Source of the DNA: Saccharum officinarum
Taxonomy: Eukaryota; Streptophyta; Magnoliopsida; Poales; Poaceae
Reading direction: 5' to 3'
DNA length: 64,000 nt
NCBI GenBank assembly: GCA_020631735.1
Contig: CM036191.1
Span: 40,903,335-40,967,334, forward strand
Of the stretch, positions 21,131 to 33,620 are shown piece after piece. The position numbers were made by a program, and so were the translations under genes. The notes under the pieces were generated by a model. That model worked only from the letters and a program-made list of their open reading frames with translations, did no database searches and had not been told where the DNA came from. The first letter of the stretch is position 1; every line of letters begins with the position of its first letter.

Positions 21131-21380
21131 TTTTATTTGGCCGTGACATCTATGGAGACTTTATTTTTAACAATTTCTTAACGTGAACGGAACGTGCATT
21201 GACAACTACTAGAAGACGTATATACATGTCTAAGTCACATAATCAAGTATACGTTAAAAGGCGTATATACATTGACAACTAGTAAAAGACGTGTTATGTA
21301 CAAGTATACGTTAGCTGCATTACATACACAATGCAATGAGGGCCCATACGTATATACATGTCATCTAAGTCACATGCAAA

Positions 21381-22293
21381 TCTATATCTATACCTAATAT
21401 CTAAGGGAAAATTTCAGCAGCTTTTTTTTTTGTTTCCGCTATTTTCTGTCCGCCAGCAGGTTACATGTGGATTTTCTTTTCTGTCCGCCACCACCAGATC
21501 AAATACTAGATCAGATAGATTTCCTCTCGTCTCCAAAAAATCAATCTAGGAAAAGGATCAAACCGATACGCAATCAAAATCCCCACGGTGATCCAAATCC
21601 AACTTATAAAATCAAATCAACTCCATCCATATACGAATCGATCGAAGAGAAAAATCAGAGAAAGAATATAATCTAGAAAACCAGAGAAACAATCGAAGAG
21701 GTCGCGCCTCCCAGCCGCCCGAGGCGCCTGCACGCCGCCAGCCCCTGCGCTCGACGGCCAGGGTGCCCACACAGTACTATGAAAGGAAAGCCGTATAAAA
21801 ATACCAAAAATGCATGACGACTATAATAAGACTCGAACTCGAATGTCATTGATAGAATATTAACTCAATATCACCTAAAATCTCCCTTACAATCAAGAAT
21901 ATATACACAACACACACAATCCAAATTAACAATATATCAAACAATAAACCGAATCAAACATAAAAAATTTTAGGTCGCAGGTGCGCATGCGACGCAAGGC
22001 CACGGCGCCGCAAGGGCACTGAGTCGCCAGCCGTTAAGGCACCTGGGCGAAAAAGCTCGGACGCCTTACAATTTTAAAAAGAGAAATTACATGGTTCATA
22101 GTCCAATTTCAAAGCTAATGAAACACAAAATATTTCTATGATCTGATAGTATCTCCTGTACATAACAATACATAAGTTAGAGCAGTATGTATCTTGGCAT
22201 AATATGGAGTTCAATACCATGACGAATTCAAAACACTTGGTGACAGCGTAACCAGTGGTACGTCCCGTTGCAAAGCACAAACATATTTGCTAG
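21381..22293 (+). mobile_element. Non-autonomous Helitron
   Basis: The 5' end TCTATATCTATACCTAATAT begins right after an A. The 3' end TTTGCTAG (22290-22293) is followed by T, so the element sits between A and T as Helitrons do. Upstream of the CTAG is a decayed form of the CCGTTGCAACGCACGGGCA-type stem. The 913-bp body has a GC-rich piece (21690-21760) that may be captured genic sequence, but no helicase or Rep domain. Confidence 0.72.
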
Positions 22294-22690
22294 TTAACAA
22301 ATAAAAGTCACATGCAAATTAACAAATAAAAGATAATTAATCAAGTAAAGAAAGAAACTATATATCCTAGGAAAGATAGGTTCGTGGCGTGCCATGACTG
22401 GCGTGCATGCTCCTATATAGTTATGGCAAGGAAAGCAGCGCATAGATATAGCCAACATTTTAACTTGATTATTTGGTTATTTAATTGCTTAATATGTTCT
22501 AAAATTCAACGGTTGTGATTTATTCAAACTCTTACATCCTAAAGGGTAAAGTTTGTACCGTAGCAAAGCCCATTTGCCAATTGTTGATCGAAAAGTCAGA
22601 TAAAAAACTCAGACCAGACAATCTGTCAAGGCCGTCAATAAGCAGTGGTTAGCTGGATTAATCAATAATTTGAGGATAGATGTGGAGGAA
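22294..22690. other. No feature seen
   Basis: AT-rich. It starts with two short direct repeats of AACAAATAAAAG next to the Helitron end. Confidence 0.35.
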
Positions 22691-22699
22691 CATCCACAC

Positions 22700-23510
22700 C
22701 ATAATTCCTAGCACTAAAGCAAGTCCATTAGGAGCCCTCAAAACACGACCTTACTTTCATTTGAGGGTTTCTTTTATTTTGGATGGTGTAGTTTTTTTAT
22801 GAGCCCTAAAATCAGTGCTCTGAAATTCACCATAATGCGCGGGGATTGGCCCAGGAGGGGAGGCCGCATGGCCAGGGTCATAGGACAAGCGGCTAGGTAC
22901 CTTTGCCGGGGGTCGCAAGAGGAGTAGTGGGGACATCTTTGCCACCTTGCACGAGAGAAGAGGGGATGCATAGCAGGAATGCAGGATTGGTGAGACCTTG
23001 CCTGGGAGAAGACGAGTCGAGTGTCCAGATTCGCTAGCAGCGGTAACCTTGTTAGCCGCCACATGGCCAAGGTCACTAGGAGGAGCGGCAAGGACCTCGT
23101 CGTGATCTTGCTGTGAGGAGAGATGTTGCGTGTGGGATCTTGCCAGGAGGGGCCTTCTTTGGAGAGGGTTGAGTAGGGCTAGACAGGAGCCACCAGTGAG
23201 GGGACTTCGCCGGTTAGGTATATAGCATGGAAGGAGATGCCAATGGGAGATCCATTTGGGGAGGGGCACTGCTGCGAGATCACGCTCGGTGTGGAGTGGA
23301 GTATCAGGCACTAGCTGGTGGTAAATAGCCTCAACAGTCATGTTAGGGCCGGGTCGAGAGTCCTCCAACAAAGAGGGTCAGAGTGAGATTTGATGGCTTG
23401 AATAGGGCTCTGGCACTCTGCTAGAGCTATGTTTTTTGCATGAACCCTGAAATTTTAGTTTAGGGACGTAGATAGGATTCCTGCAAGAGTGGGTCTAAGG
23501 ATAGTGCTTG
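22700..23510. mobile_element. Possible DNA-transposon derivative with a GC-rich frame
   Basis: Begins near AGGAGCCCTCAAAACACGAC and closes near CCCTGAAATTTTAGTTTAGG/TCCTGCAAGAGTGGG, ends that resemble those of grass MULE-like or similar elements. The 204-codon minus-strand frame (22757-23371) is Pro/Ser/His-rich without a known domain. No TSD was fixed. Confidence 0.28.
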
Positions 23511-23528
23511 AGTAACTGGACAAGTGTA

Positions 23529-26394
23529 TGTCACACCCATTTTTAAGGACAAAAATAGGATGCATAAAAGACTCATGTGCGCCCCAGGAAACAGTCGCAC
23601 ACATAAGTTGACAAATTACAAAGTATCATCACAGTGCTTATTACATAACGAATAAGTATTTAAGACATAGTCTTGAACGATAGGTAATAATAACTATTAG
23701 TAATTCTTCAGCGGAAACTCCACACAGGGACACGGTTGGCTGGTTGACACCAAGACTAGTACTCATTCCGATAATCTTCCTCTATATCTTCATCTGTTAT
23801 GGTGGAAATAGCAAGGGTGAGTCCATGTCGAACTCAACAAATATAACACAGGGTTCATGAGGCTCAAAAAGGCTAGACATAGTTTAACTGCGTTTAGCTT
23901 TTAATCATATATTAGCAATTGAGTAGCATCAAGATAAACCACTTCCCATTAAAGAACCAATGATCAATTGTAATAAGGATAATGAATAGCATTAACATGA
24001 GCAAATAATAATCAACAATAATTAAGCATGATATAACAGTTATGATCAACTATTCCATAAGAATCCCCAAGGCCGCTCGTATCCGTGAGCACGGCTAGTA
24101 TACCAGTTTTTAACTCTGCGCAGAGGTGTACACTTTCACTGTGAGTCATGATTTCCAAATGAGTGGGGAGATCAAGCCCAAACACCTGAGAACCATATAA
24201 AGCCACTCAAAAGTTCGTCTAACAAGTTAGGGCCATTAGATTCACTCGGCAGGCAGATGTAGAACCCCCCTTCCCTGTGGCACAACAACCGCAGCCTATA
24301 CACACTAGGCCAGGGGCTCGTACTACACCCAACGTGGCAAGCCATTCTTACGCCATTTAAGGTAACCTCTAACAAGCTAGAAAAGGTCTCTTGAATAACT
24401 AAAGCCAGAGCCATATAGCCCTCACAGCTGTACTGTATATCCCGGTTATCACTTACAGATAAGTCCTTATGGAGAGAAACCAGAGCATCAAAATAATACA
24501 CATGCTCTAGCCCCCTTTTAACAGTAATAAAATCATCTTAATAGTTGATTGCTTAATCCATTAATCAAATTACAAGATCATTGTTCTTAGTTTAAACACT
24601 AGCAGTAGCTACCCATATGCATTCCCAAGGTTGACAAGGAATCAAGATAACAATCACTAAGTTATAATCTCTAAGGTTGTCAAGGTAAGCACATGCATAT
24701 GTATGACAATTTAATGTATAGGTAACAAGGATAGTCCTGTGTTATACTTGCCTTGATCAAAGCTTTCCAAGTGATACTGCTGACTTGGCTCAAAGTAATA
24801 CTCCGAATCGTCCAGATACTGCTCACCTTCTATACTCGATCATCAACCAACAACACACATGCATCCAATCAAACAAACACGAAGCAAACAAAGAGATACA
24901 ATTAGAACAGTACACCAACAGTAGCAAAACAGTAATAAAAGTTTATAAAACTCTTCTACACGTTACTACGATCACACAGACGCTAAGATCACCAAATTCG
25001 GAGTTAAAACGTGAAAGTTATGAATTTTCTAAGATTTCCTATAGATAAATAAATACTTAATTATAAACTCGAAAAATAAATTATCAAAACTAACTGTACA
25101 ACTACACTAACATGTAGAGCTCGCAAATACGAACCTAACGCAACTTGAACGGATCAAATCAGAGTTAAAACGAAGATTTTATGACCAAAACAATCCTAGT
25201 GGCAAAACTGTAATTATCTGAAAACGTATTTTTGACTTAACCGGGAGAAAATACGCTTTCAAAACACGAAAACGGATTCAGGATATTGCGCTAAGGACCG
25301 CGGGTTCTAATATAATGAAGGTCAAGGGCTCTTTAGCAAATATTACGGCCGAAAGGGTATCTTCTAATCTGAGCCCTTGATCTAATCTTGGACGGCTGGT
25401 ATCGTTCCCGATGAAAGAGAGAGAGAGACGCGGCCTCCTTCGCCAGCGCCGGCCGGTGGCCGCCATGGCCGACCTCCATGGCTCGCCGGAAAGCTCCGGC
25501 TTCGCCGTTTTAGACCACTAGATGACTCGCAATCGACACCAATCAAATGCAGAGCTCAATGCGAACACCTCTACGCGGTTTAGAAGAGCTACGACGGACC
25601 GAGGATGAAACGCGGCTCGGGATGGCGGCGACGCCATTGCCGACTCACTGGAACTTCGCAAACTCACGATTCCAAGCACTAAAAACCTAAAGAAAAGCAT
25701 GGGAAGAAAGAGGGAAGGATGGCAATCTCACCAATGCAAAGAAGAGAGGCGCGGGTTCACCGACAAGCTCCTGACGACGTACACCCGCAACTCCCTGGGG
25801 TTTTGAACCGATGAAGCTTGGTTTCACAAGGTTTGGCTCAAAGGTTAGATGGAAAACGAGGAGAGGAGGCAAGCGGCTACACGTTTATAGCTCCAATTCA
25901 ACGTTTTCGGGTAGGAAATCCCGGTTTCCTCGGTGGATTTGGGTACGGTAGTGTTCGTATCCGGCTCGGTCACGGCAAGAAGAAGAGGGCGCGGCTAATA
26001 GAAGGGGTCCACTCGTCAGCGACTCCAAAGAGGAGAAGCACGCGCGGCTGTGGCTCCTGGGCCGGCCCACGCAGACGCGGTGAAGAGCGGGCGAGCAGCT
26101 CGGCTTCAACGGCCCATCAGCGCGAGGGAAAAGCTTGGGCTCGGCTTAGCTGGGCCGCCAGGCCGAAAAGGTAAGTTTGCCTTATTTATTTTCTTTCTTT
26201 CTTTTCTTTATTTGTTTGTTTTCAAACTATTCCAAATAAAATTCTTCAAACCAATTCAAAATAAAACAAATATATCCACACCACAAAATAAAATAAATGC
26301 AACAGCATGAATGCATCACCAAATAGTTTTAAAATTTTAATTCCCTTTCTCTAAATTATTTAAAATTTATTACTCCTAAAATTTGGGTGTTACA
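23529..26394 (-). mobile_element. Solo LTR (large-LTR family), minus orientation
   Basis: On the plus strand it starts TGTCACACCCATTTTTAAGG and ends AATTTGGGTGTTACA. It is flanked by perfect 5-bp duplications GTGTA at 23524-23528 and 26395-26399. The 2,866-bp sequence is the reverse-orientation relative of 17002-19724. It carries the same conserved zone (24060-24500), the exon-like block (24752-24830) and a TATA-like CTATAAACGTG near 25885 (minus). No internal region is present. Confidence 0.92.
24752..24830 (-). other. Exon-like acidic block inside the LTR
   Basis: The minus strand reads EGEQYLDDSEYYFEPSQQ and on to DQ, followed by GCAAGTAT. It aligns with the block at 18484-18552 and is open throughout. 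Confidence 0.4.
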
Positions 26395-26578
26395 GTGTAG
26401 AGGCTTGTTTGCTTCAGAGCCTTGCTAGGCTCCACGATCTGCAGCCAAGCTACGGGATATCTTTGCATATATGCTCATGTTGCAATTAGTTAGGATATGA
26501 AATCAAGGCAATGTGATAAATTATTGACTCAGCCAAAATAAATTTTAGGACACCTGTCCCGTTGCTAGCAAACACAAA

Positions 26579-26940
26579 CACTACCCCAGCCAACTTTTTT
26601 CCTGACGGCCTGTTCCGTCAGAGAAAGTGACAAAAACCGACAGGAAATGTCATCCGTGACTGTCACTATCAAGGATAAGCCATCAGGGAAGAAACTTCAC
26701 AGAAAGTCAAGTTTCCCTGATAAAAAACCAACACGGACCAATTGACCGTCAGGAAAGATCTATAGCATTGGTTGCTTAGCCTCCCAACAGGGAAGTTTTC
26801 GCTGACGATTGCGAACCGTTAGGGATAGTTTTCAACCTTTCCCGTCGGCTACTGAACTGTCAGGGAAATTTTGACTTCCACTGAACCATCAGGGATAGGT
26901 TCAACTTTCCACTGTCCAGAATGGATGGTTAGTTAGCCAT
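26579..26940. mobile_element. CACTA-type end with CCGTCAGGGA repeats
   Basis: CACTACCCCAGCCAACTTTT at 26579 is followed by many CTGACGG/CCGTCAGGGA words in both orientations, typical of a CACTA subterminal region. The opposite terminus is not clearly present. The end at 31476 shares CACTACCCCAG but has different subterminal repeats. Confidence 0.45.
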
Positions 26941-28555
26941 TATAATACCACTGTTCACAGGAATTAATTAGCCATTAAAAACAATATTACAGCAACTGAT
27001 GTAACCATTGATCCGCACTGAAGTAATAAATATTATATTCATTAACCTTAGAACATCATTCAAGTTGTTCATAAATACAAAGCTATGTACTAATTAGTGC
27101 CTCCTATTTAGCCTTCTAGTTAGGTACCTAACATGCAGCAAAAGTTAAAAGTGCTACCTCACACCTAGCTGCTATCTATCTCCCAACACAAGTACAGGTA
27201 GGTAGCTGCTATCTCATGGCAGTATGCAGCCTTGAAGCGCGATGGAATCTGCATATGTTGCTTCACAACCTAAATATGCAGCAGTTCATGCACACCCAAA
27301 ATACCTCCCTTGCACAAAATACCTAGCATGACACATGCATGGCCTTGAGAACTTGCGGGTTGTTGCCATCGGCCATAGTAGATAAACAAAAGACTACGAC
27401 TTCACAAAATACTTCCTGCCACCACACAACTCAGTGGCCATCGCTGTTGTCCCTGTCCATGTTGGTTGAAGCACGAGATGACACATCTATAGTCCCTCCC
27501 TACAACCAAAACAAATAAATAGGACCATTCGAGGAGGCAAGCATAAATAAATAAAATAGCCTACTGCTGACACCAATCCTAACATAAGGCAAGCATGCAT
27601 CAATTTACAACCACTGAATCACTTTGAAATCACTTTAATAGAAGGCAGCAGCTGCACAGTTTCATTCACTGGACACTATTTATGAGGCTCCTTTGTCGAA
27701 TCTGAAACGACGCAAAACAGCATAGCTTATGCTTCTCCATTGATCCATAACACAAAAAAACTAGGACTTTCTAGCAGCAACACACACATGCCATCTGTGT
27801 ATATAAACACAATGTGTTGATTATACAACAGAAATAACAAATTTCTTATGCTTGCAACCAACAAGCATTTTATCACACAAGCAGTCCACAAAATATTTTC
27901 TCCAATCCCAATTGTGTAACATTGCGCAAATAATTTTGCAACAGCTAAACTCTCAATTTTTTCATGACAAGAACGTAATCACAGTTATCAATGATGTAAG
28001 GCAAGATATCACAGAGGAAAACTTACCGGCTATTCAAGATTTCTTCGTTCAAGTGAGGGCTGGAGGGAGATGACAGCAGCACCTGGAAAAGCCTGAGGTT
28101 GACAATTGGTCGTTGACCTGGAACATGTGAAAATAATCAAATGTAGGCATATGCATGCTTCTATTAAGTGAGGAAAGTTAAATTAGGCATATGATAGTTG
28201 GATGAATATTTTTACCTAATCTAGCTGAAAAGTGTCTAGTCCTGCAGAAGCAGTTTGATCCTTTTCACCTGCAAGATAAGGATTCCCTTATATCCATATG
28301 GTGAAAGGAAACATTAAAGCAGCATATGCTAGCCAATTAAAATTCGAAGTTTCTATAAATTAGCATATATGTTGACATTTAACTTTCTCCCAAAACAAAT
28401 TAAGACCTCCATAGGCCATACACAACTTCAGCTCAGGGTGCAAAAAATAGGTTCTGCACTTACAATTTTAGGATTCATCATGCCATTTCAAAAATAAGGC
28501 AAATACAAAATGCAGACCCCAGCCACCACAGAACATGAGTAAAAGGATCTATACT
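26941..28555. other. No gene seen; probably interior of a non-autonomous element
   Basis: AT-rich, with short open frames only (for example 27852-28073 plus) and no known motif. It may be the interior of the CACTA beginning at 26579. Confidence 0.3.
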
Positions 28556-28559
28556 AACA

Positions 28560-28949
28560 TTTATTAATCTACTATATATTTTGCAAACACTATTATTGAA
28601 GTACTACTGAGGTTCATTTATAACAGTAGGGCTCAATCACTAAACCAAAACAAATTGCACAACTTGTTTTGATCCTCGGGTCTAGGTGAGGCCCGAGGAT
28701 CGTGGCGTTGGTGATGATGGCACGCCGCCATGGCTTGCAGACTCCGGCGCAGCAGATGACGGCGACGGGTTCCAGCCGGAGGACGATCTCTAGGATGAGA
28801 TCAATCGGCAGCGATGCCGCCCACGTGTCCACGACATCCACGGCGTCTGAGTCTTGAGGTTCTTGGACTTGTGGTGCCGGCGATCGAAGAGAAGACGACG
28901 ATGATCCATGCTTGGATTGTGCAAGCCAGCCGGATAACTTCCGTAACAT
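28560..28949 (-). pseudogene. F-box paralog with large internal deletion
   Basis: The minus-strand ATG at 28949 starts MLRKLSGWLAQSKHG, then LRSPAPQVQEPQ and the F-box LPIDLILEIVLRLEPVAVIC to CKPWRRAIIT, nearly identical to the F-box of the 58-59 kb gene. After ATILGPHLDPRI the match ends. The next bases (28560-28670) match the 3' end region of the split F-box gene at about 36165-36245 (GCAAACACTATTA, CGGTTCA..TGTAACAGT, GGCTCAA). About 1 kb of coding sequence between F-box and 3' UTR has therefore been deleted. A peptide of about 111 residues could still be made; without the C-terminal domain it would have no substrate-binding part. Confidence 0.65.
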
Positions 28950-29219
28950 TATTGGGTATATATGTGACCTAGACTAGATAGCTAGATATGGTCGATCCTA
29001 CTCAGATCGAATCGATGCACTAATCTATTCCATAACATTATTGCGTATATATAGACGTGCCAGTGTTAGATACGGAATTGGAATGTGCAAGAAATTCTGA
29101 AGGAATTGTGGATCTGTTGGGGTCAGGTATTTTATTGTGTGTCCGTCTTTAACGAATTCGAGGATACCCTGGTATTATAATTATATTAGTGACCCTAACT
29201 TTTGTAAGCCTATATCATA
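28950..29219 (-). promoter_or_regulatory. Duplicated 5' flank of the F-box family
   Basis: AACATTATTG.GTATATA, GATATGGT.GATC and ACGGAATTGGAATGTGCA are shared, in order, with 59448-59545 upstream of the other F-box gene. The duplication thus included the promoter side. No TATA box was assigned with certainty. Confidence 0.4.
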
Positions 29220-31903
29220 TCTCTATATCTATATAATAACTAATCTATATGTTATCACTACCTAATATTTAAACGTTACTGTTTGGAATGGGGTGTCCAT
29301 CTATCTGGATGCTCCAGTTGGTGGGCCGCGTAGCCAAGAAGGCTCTCCTATCCTCTCCTACCTGCTTCCCTCCGGTGACCACAGCTTCTCATAAAACAAA
29401 ATAATGCAGTGCCACGAGTGTGCTCCGCCGGGCCGCCTAGGCGTTCTCCATGGCATCCGAGCGCCCGTTGGCTGGCATCTGCACCGTGCTCGAGCGTGGC
29501 CACCCGTCTTCCTCCCTTTCCATCGTGCTTCCTGCCCTCCATGGACGCTCGCCTTCCTTTCTCTCCACCACGCCTTCCGCCCGCCTTCTCCACCGGCACG
29601 ACCTGGCGCGGCCTTCTCCATCGGAGTGGCAAGCTCCATGCCACTGGTGAGCTCTACACTAGCGAACTCCACATGTCGACGAGCCTCCACTCTCCTAAGC
29701 AACAAGGCGATGTGATGCTGAAAGCATATGTTGCAAACGTATGTTTGAATTTTTTCAAACATACGTTTTGAACCGACAGTGATATAGTACCAGAAAACTT
29801 TCATAACTTTCTCATATAATATCTGATGAAGACGAACTTTATATCAAAGTTGTAGTACTCGACAAGATCTACAACTTTGTAGTTCAAATGTTTTGATTTG
29901 AGACCGTTTGGATGTCAAAATACACACCACAAGATTTTGTAGAGCTAATATCAAAGGAGTACATATGTTATATAGCCATAAGTGTGTGTAGTAATATTTA
30001 AGGATCTCGGATGGAGAAATGACCAAAACAAAAGTTGTAGATCTCGAAAAGTTATTGAACTTTGTTATTTACAACCTTTTCATTTGAAATCCTTTACTAC
30101 TTCAAAATGACGTTTGAAATTAAATTATGAAATTGTTGAAGAGCTCTGATTTCTCTTTTTAATCTCTGACTAAAACTTATAACTGATCTTTCTCCCTCAT
30201 ACTAACTTTAACTTTAATTTGATGATTTTTCTTCTAAAAATTTCTAAAATCAGGCTCTATCAATTTATTGTGTTCTTACCGCTATTATTTTATAAATCTT
30301 TTCATGTAATTGTGTTTTATCCATTTTAATTTTAAACTTCAAAAAATGGCAACTTCAAACATCATTTTGAAACATTAAATGAGTTTCAGCTGAAAATGTC
30401 ATGAACATAAAAGTGGTAGAATTCATCAAGATCTACAACTTTTATTTAAGTTATTTCTTCATCCGACAATGTGATAGTAACATTCTTCACAAAATTTACA
30501 TATCCCTGTTATAGTTTCATAAATTATAAGAAGGATATGTAAAATTTATGAACAATGTTATTACCACTATATCGGATGAACAAATGACCAAAATAAAAGT
30601 TATAGATTTCGAAACGTTATAAAACTTTATAGTTGACAATTTTTTCATTTGAAATCATCTTGTCAAGGAAAACTACGTTTGAATTTCTCAAATTTGAAAT
30701 TTAAATTTTATAAACGACCTCAGATGGAGAAACTATCAAAATAAAAGTTGTAGATCCCTAAAAGTTACACAACTTTGTAGTTGACAACTTTTTGATTTTA
30801 AAAAATCCTGTCAAGGAAAACTATGTTTGAATTTTCAAAATTTTAAAATTTGAATTTTTCAAATGACCTCGGATGGAGAAACACCCAAAACAAAAGTTGT
30901 AGTTCTCAAAAAGTTGTGCAACTTTGTTGTTGACAACTTTTTCATTTGAAATTATCTTGTCATGGAAAACTACATTTGAATTTCTAAAATTTGAAATTCA
31001 AATTTTGTAAACAACTTCAGACGTTGAAACTACCAAAATGAATGCTTTAGATCTCGAAAGGTTATAAAACTTTTATAGATGATAACTTTTTCATTTGAAT
31101 TCATTTAGAGTCTCAAATATTCATTTCAAAGTCAGATGAACATAAAATGGCTAATACGAAAATCTAATATGGATAAAAAACAACTTATTGGTGGCCACGA
31201 AGAACGTGTTTTTCGCGTTACTTGGGAAGTCTGATACGTGACTGTGTGGCTGTCCATTGGGGCCTCTCCTGGTATTAGAAAAAATTGTCCCTATATTTTC
31301 AGTGCATTTTTTGGCTTTCATGGAAATGGAGATCACTGCCGGTTCACATCAATGTCAGTTTATAAGAACCGACAGTGATGTCAACCCCCATCACTGCCAG
31401 TATGCCACTGCCGGTTTAAAATCTGACAGTGAAGAGGGGTTTTAAACCGACTGTGATGTAAAGAACTGGGGTAGTGACTTATGCTATATGTTCCAAGTGT
31501 TTCATCTGGATATTGCATATGTCTACAATGGCTTTCAAATAGTTTCAGGTGTTTGCAAGTGTTTTAGATATATGTGGCAAGTGTTTTCAGTTGTTTTTAG
31601 ACATAGTGTTTAATCTAGATGATGCAAAAGTACATTTGGTGTTGCACATGTTGCAATAGGACCCACTTGCCACAACCGCCTGCTGCAGCTATAGTGGCGC
31701 CACTGAGGGGGCGTAGAAGGTGCCCGTGTGCATGCGTGTGGGAAGTGCATAGGGTGCGAGTGGTCCCTCGTGCGCGTAGGGTGAGTCGTCTAGGCGGTGC
31801 ACGAAACGGGGTGTGGCGCGGAACATGAAGCATGGAAATCCGAGCAGGCGGGGTGCGCGACACTGTGTAAGCTCGGTCGTCCATCCGGACGTCTGGGCGC
31901 TAG
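29220..31903 (+). mobile_element. Helitron-like element with a CACTA inside
   Basis: The start A|TCTCTATATCTATATAAT is a grass Helitron-type 5' end. The presumed 3' end has the stem CGTCC-ATCC-GGACG followed by TCTGGGCG and CTAG near 31900. The body has GC-rich sequence (29420-29640) and the GCATATGTTGCAA-type repeats, which resume after the CACTA insertion at 31477. The base after CTAG is C, not T, so the 3' call is tentative. Confidence 0.38.
29770..31476. mobile_element. Non-autonomous CACTA element
   Basis: The right end read on the minus strand from 31476 is CACTACCCCAGTTCTTTACA. It is followed by CACAGTCGG and other ACCGACAGTGATG-type subterminal repeats; similar words occur at the left margin (about 29772). 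The interior is the AT-rich repeated block (GTTGTAGATCTCGAAA, ACTTTGTAGTTGACAACTTT) that also fills 63180-63800. The left terminus proper is missing. No transposase. Confidence 0.5.
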
Positions 31904-32245
31904 CCTTGCCGAATATTGACGAGAAAAAAGTTCATCTATTTTTTTAGTCTACCTTCCCCTAACTACCTAGCCAGTGAAGAGTTTCTTTTGTCTTGCTTTT
32001 TTACTTGATCTGTACTTATGCCTCATGTTCATACGAGTTAGAAAGTTCATGTCTAATGATGATGGATAAAGGGCCAGATTCGACTATGTATAGGATCGCA
32101 CCCCCCACATCTTGTATGCGACTTGTGGACTCATGCCCCGCTCTCTTACAAGTTAAAACTAGCTTCTATCGATAATATAGTGTCCAATTCCTACACATAT
32201 TGAGTTCTATTGTAGCATATGGGCATGTTTGCAAGTAACTCATAA
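31904..32245. other. No feature seen
   Basis: No terminal repeats or domains recognised. Confidence 0.35.
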
Positions 32246-33480
32246 AGAATGTTGAATATCAAGTGCCCAACTTCCCCTTTGCCCGCTCGCTCGTCTACAT
32301 GGTAATCCTGTTGTCCTGTGCACCCCATTTGGCCACCTACGATCTATGCACCCGCAGGTGGAGCCCATCTAGTATAAACCCCTGCCCTAGCCCTAGCGCG
32401 CACTTTACCATCACCCAGTCAACCTCCATCCCTTGCCCTAGCGAGCACTGTCCCATCCCCCCACACCCACTGCCTATGATCTGTGTGTCACCCGATAGGG
32501 CTAGGGCCCATCCGATGAAACCCTGTGCCCCTATCTCTCCGTGCCAACAATCTTTGCGCTGATAAGTGGGGCCCGTCCAGTGTAACCCTTGCTCGTGGAC
32601 CTAGCGAGCACTGTCTTGGTGCCCCACTCCCCCCTAATTCTCCCTGTCCAGGATCTTCGCGTCTGCAGATAGGCTCCATCTAGTCTAACCCCGTGCCCTC
32701 AACCACTGCGAGCACTGTCATGGCACCTTGTGCCGCCTGCCACTCCCTGCCCGCGATCTATGCATCAGCAGGTAGGGCCCATCCATTCTAACCGTCCAGA
32801 CCTAGTGAGCAGTGTCCCCATTCCTAACCACATCCATGGCCCTGCTCAGCGCTACCCACATACTCTACTCCGTCGAATGCTAAGAATAGTTCTCCGCCAA
32901 GCACCACCACCACGTCCTGCACCACCGAAATGTCTTCCATGGTGGCAATCGTGGTCTGGTGGGAGGAAGGCGTGGATGGGCCAGTCTGATTAGGTGGTCA
33001 TCTATGACTTTAACTCCCCTCAGTGGCGGTGTTCACACGGCCACGGGCGTTGGCCGTCTCGAAGGCGTTATTAGTCGACTAGGGCCCAGTTTAGATCCAG
33101 AAAATTTTACAAAAGAACAGTAGATTCCCCGTCACCTCGAATCTTTGGACGCATGCATGAAACATTAAATATAGATAAAAAATAAAACTAATTACACAGT
33201 TTAGACGAAATGGACGAGATGAATCTTTTAAGCCTAATTAGACCATGATTGGACAATATTTGCCAAATAACAACGAAAAAGCTACAGTGCCTATTTTGCA
33301 AAAAAATTTGCATCTAAACCAGCCCTAGGAGTGGCAGGGATCCCCAAGCAGCCGCCGGAGGAGGTTTGGTACGCTTCATGCCAAGGCATGGGCAAGTTTC
33401 GCAATACTGCTCACTAGGACGTGGCGAGCAGCCCATGGCCCATGTGGCCGCTTAGGTATGCACGTATGCGTGCTTCTATG
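32246..33480 (+). repeat. Dispersed repeat, copy 1 (Helitron-like family)
   Basis: Collinear with 61175-61850: GACTTCCCCTT, CCATGGCCC.GCTCAGCGCT, GTCTTCCATGGTGG, TGGTGGGAGGAAGGC, then TCTATG.CTT.AACTCC and GAGAGGTTTGG. The other copy starts with a Helitron-type 5' end. A MITE (33082-33325) interrupts this copy only. Open frames in it are not supported as genes. Confidence 0.5.
33082..33325. mobile_element. MITE with GGGCC...TTTAGAT termini
   Basis: The left terminus GGGCCCAGTTTAGATCC is inverted to the right terminus GCATCTAAACCAGCCC. The interior (GGACGCATGCATGAAACATT, GACGAGATGAATCTTTT, CATGATTGGACAATATTTG) is that of a very common panicoid-grass MITE. TAG flanks both sides. The paralogous repeat at about 61697 has the uninterrupted site GACTAGCAG, which confirms the insertion. 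A 3-bp TSD suggests PIF/Harbinger (Tourist-like). Confidence 0.8.
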
Positions 33481-33620
33481 TTTGTGTCGCTGTAGTTGTG
33501 TCAACCTGAACCGCCCATCAAAGGATCATATGATTCATTGGTTGCCAACTGATAACAGGAGGATAAAATGGAATAGGAGGTTAAGCATATTGCTTTTTCT
33601 CCATGTGAAATAGTTGCATG

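Noticed and set aside
26579..31476. A single large CACTA bounded by CACTACCCCAG at both ends
   Set aside because: The termini share 11 bases, but the subterminal repeats differ (CCGTCAGGGA versus ACCGACAGTGATG), flanking triplets differ (AAA, ACT), and an F-box relic plus a Helitron-like start lie between. Two different elements are more likely.
32246..33010. Pro/Ser-rich frames as a gene
   Set aside because: The whole stretch is a dispersed repeat with a second copy at 61175-61850 in which the frames are not kept.
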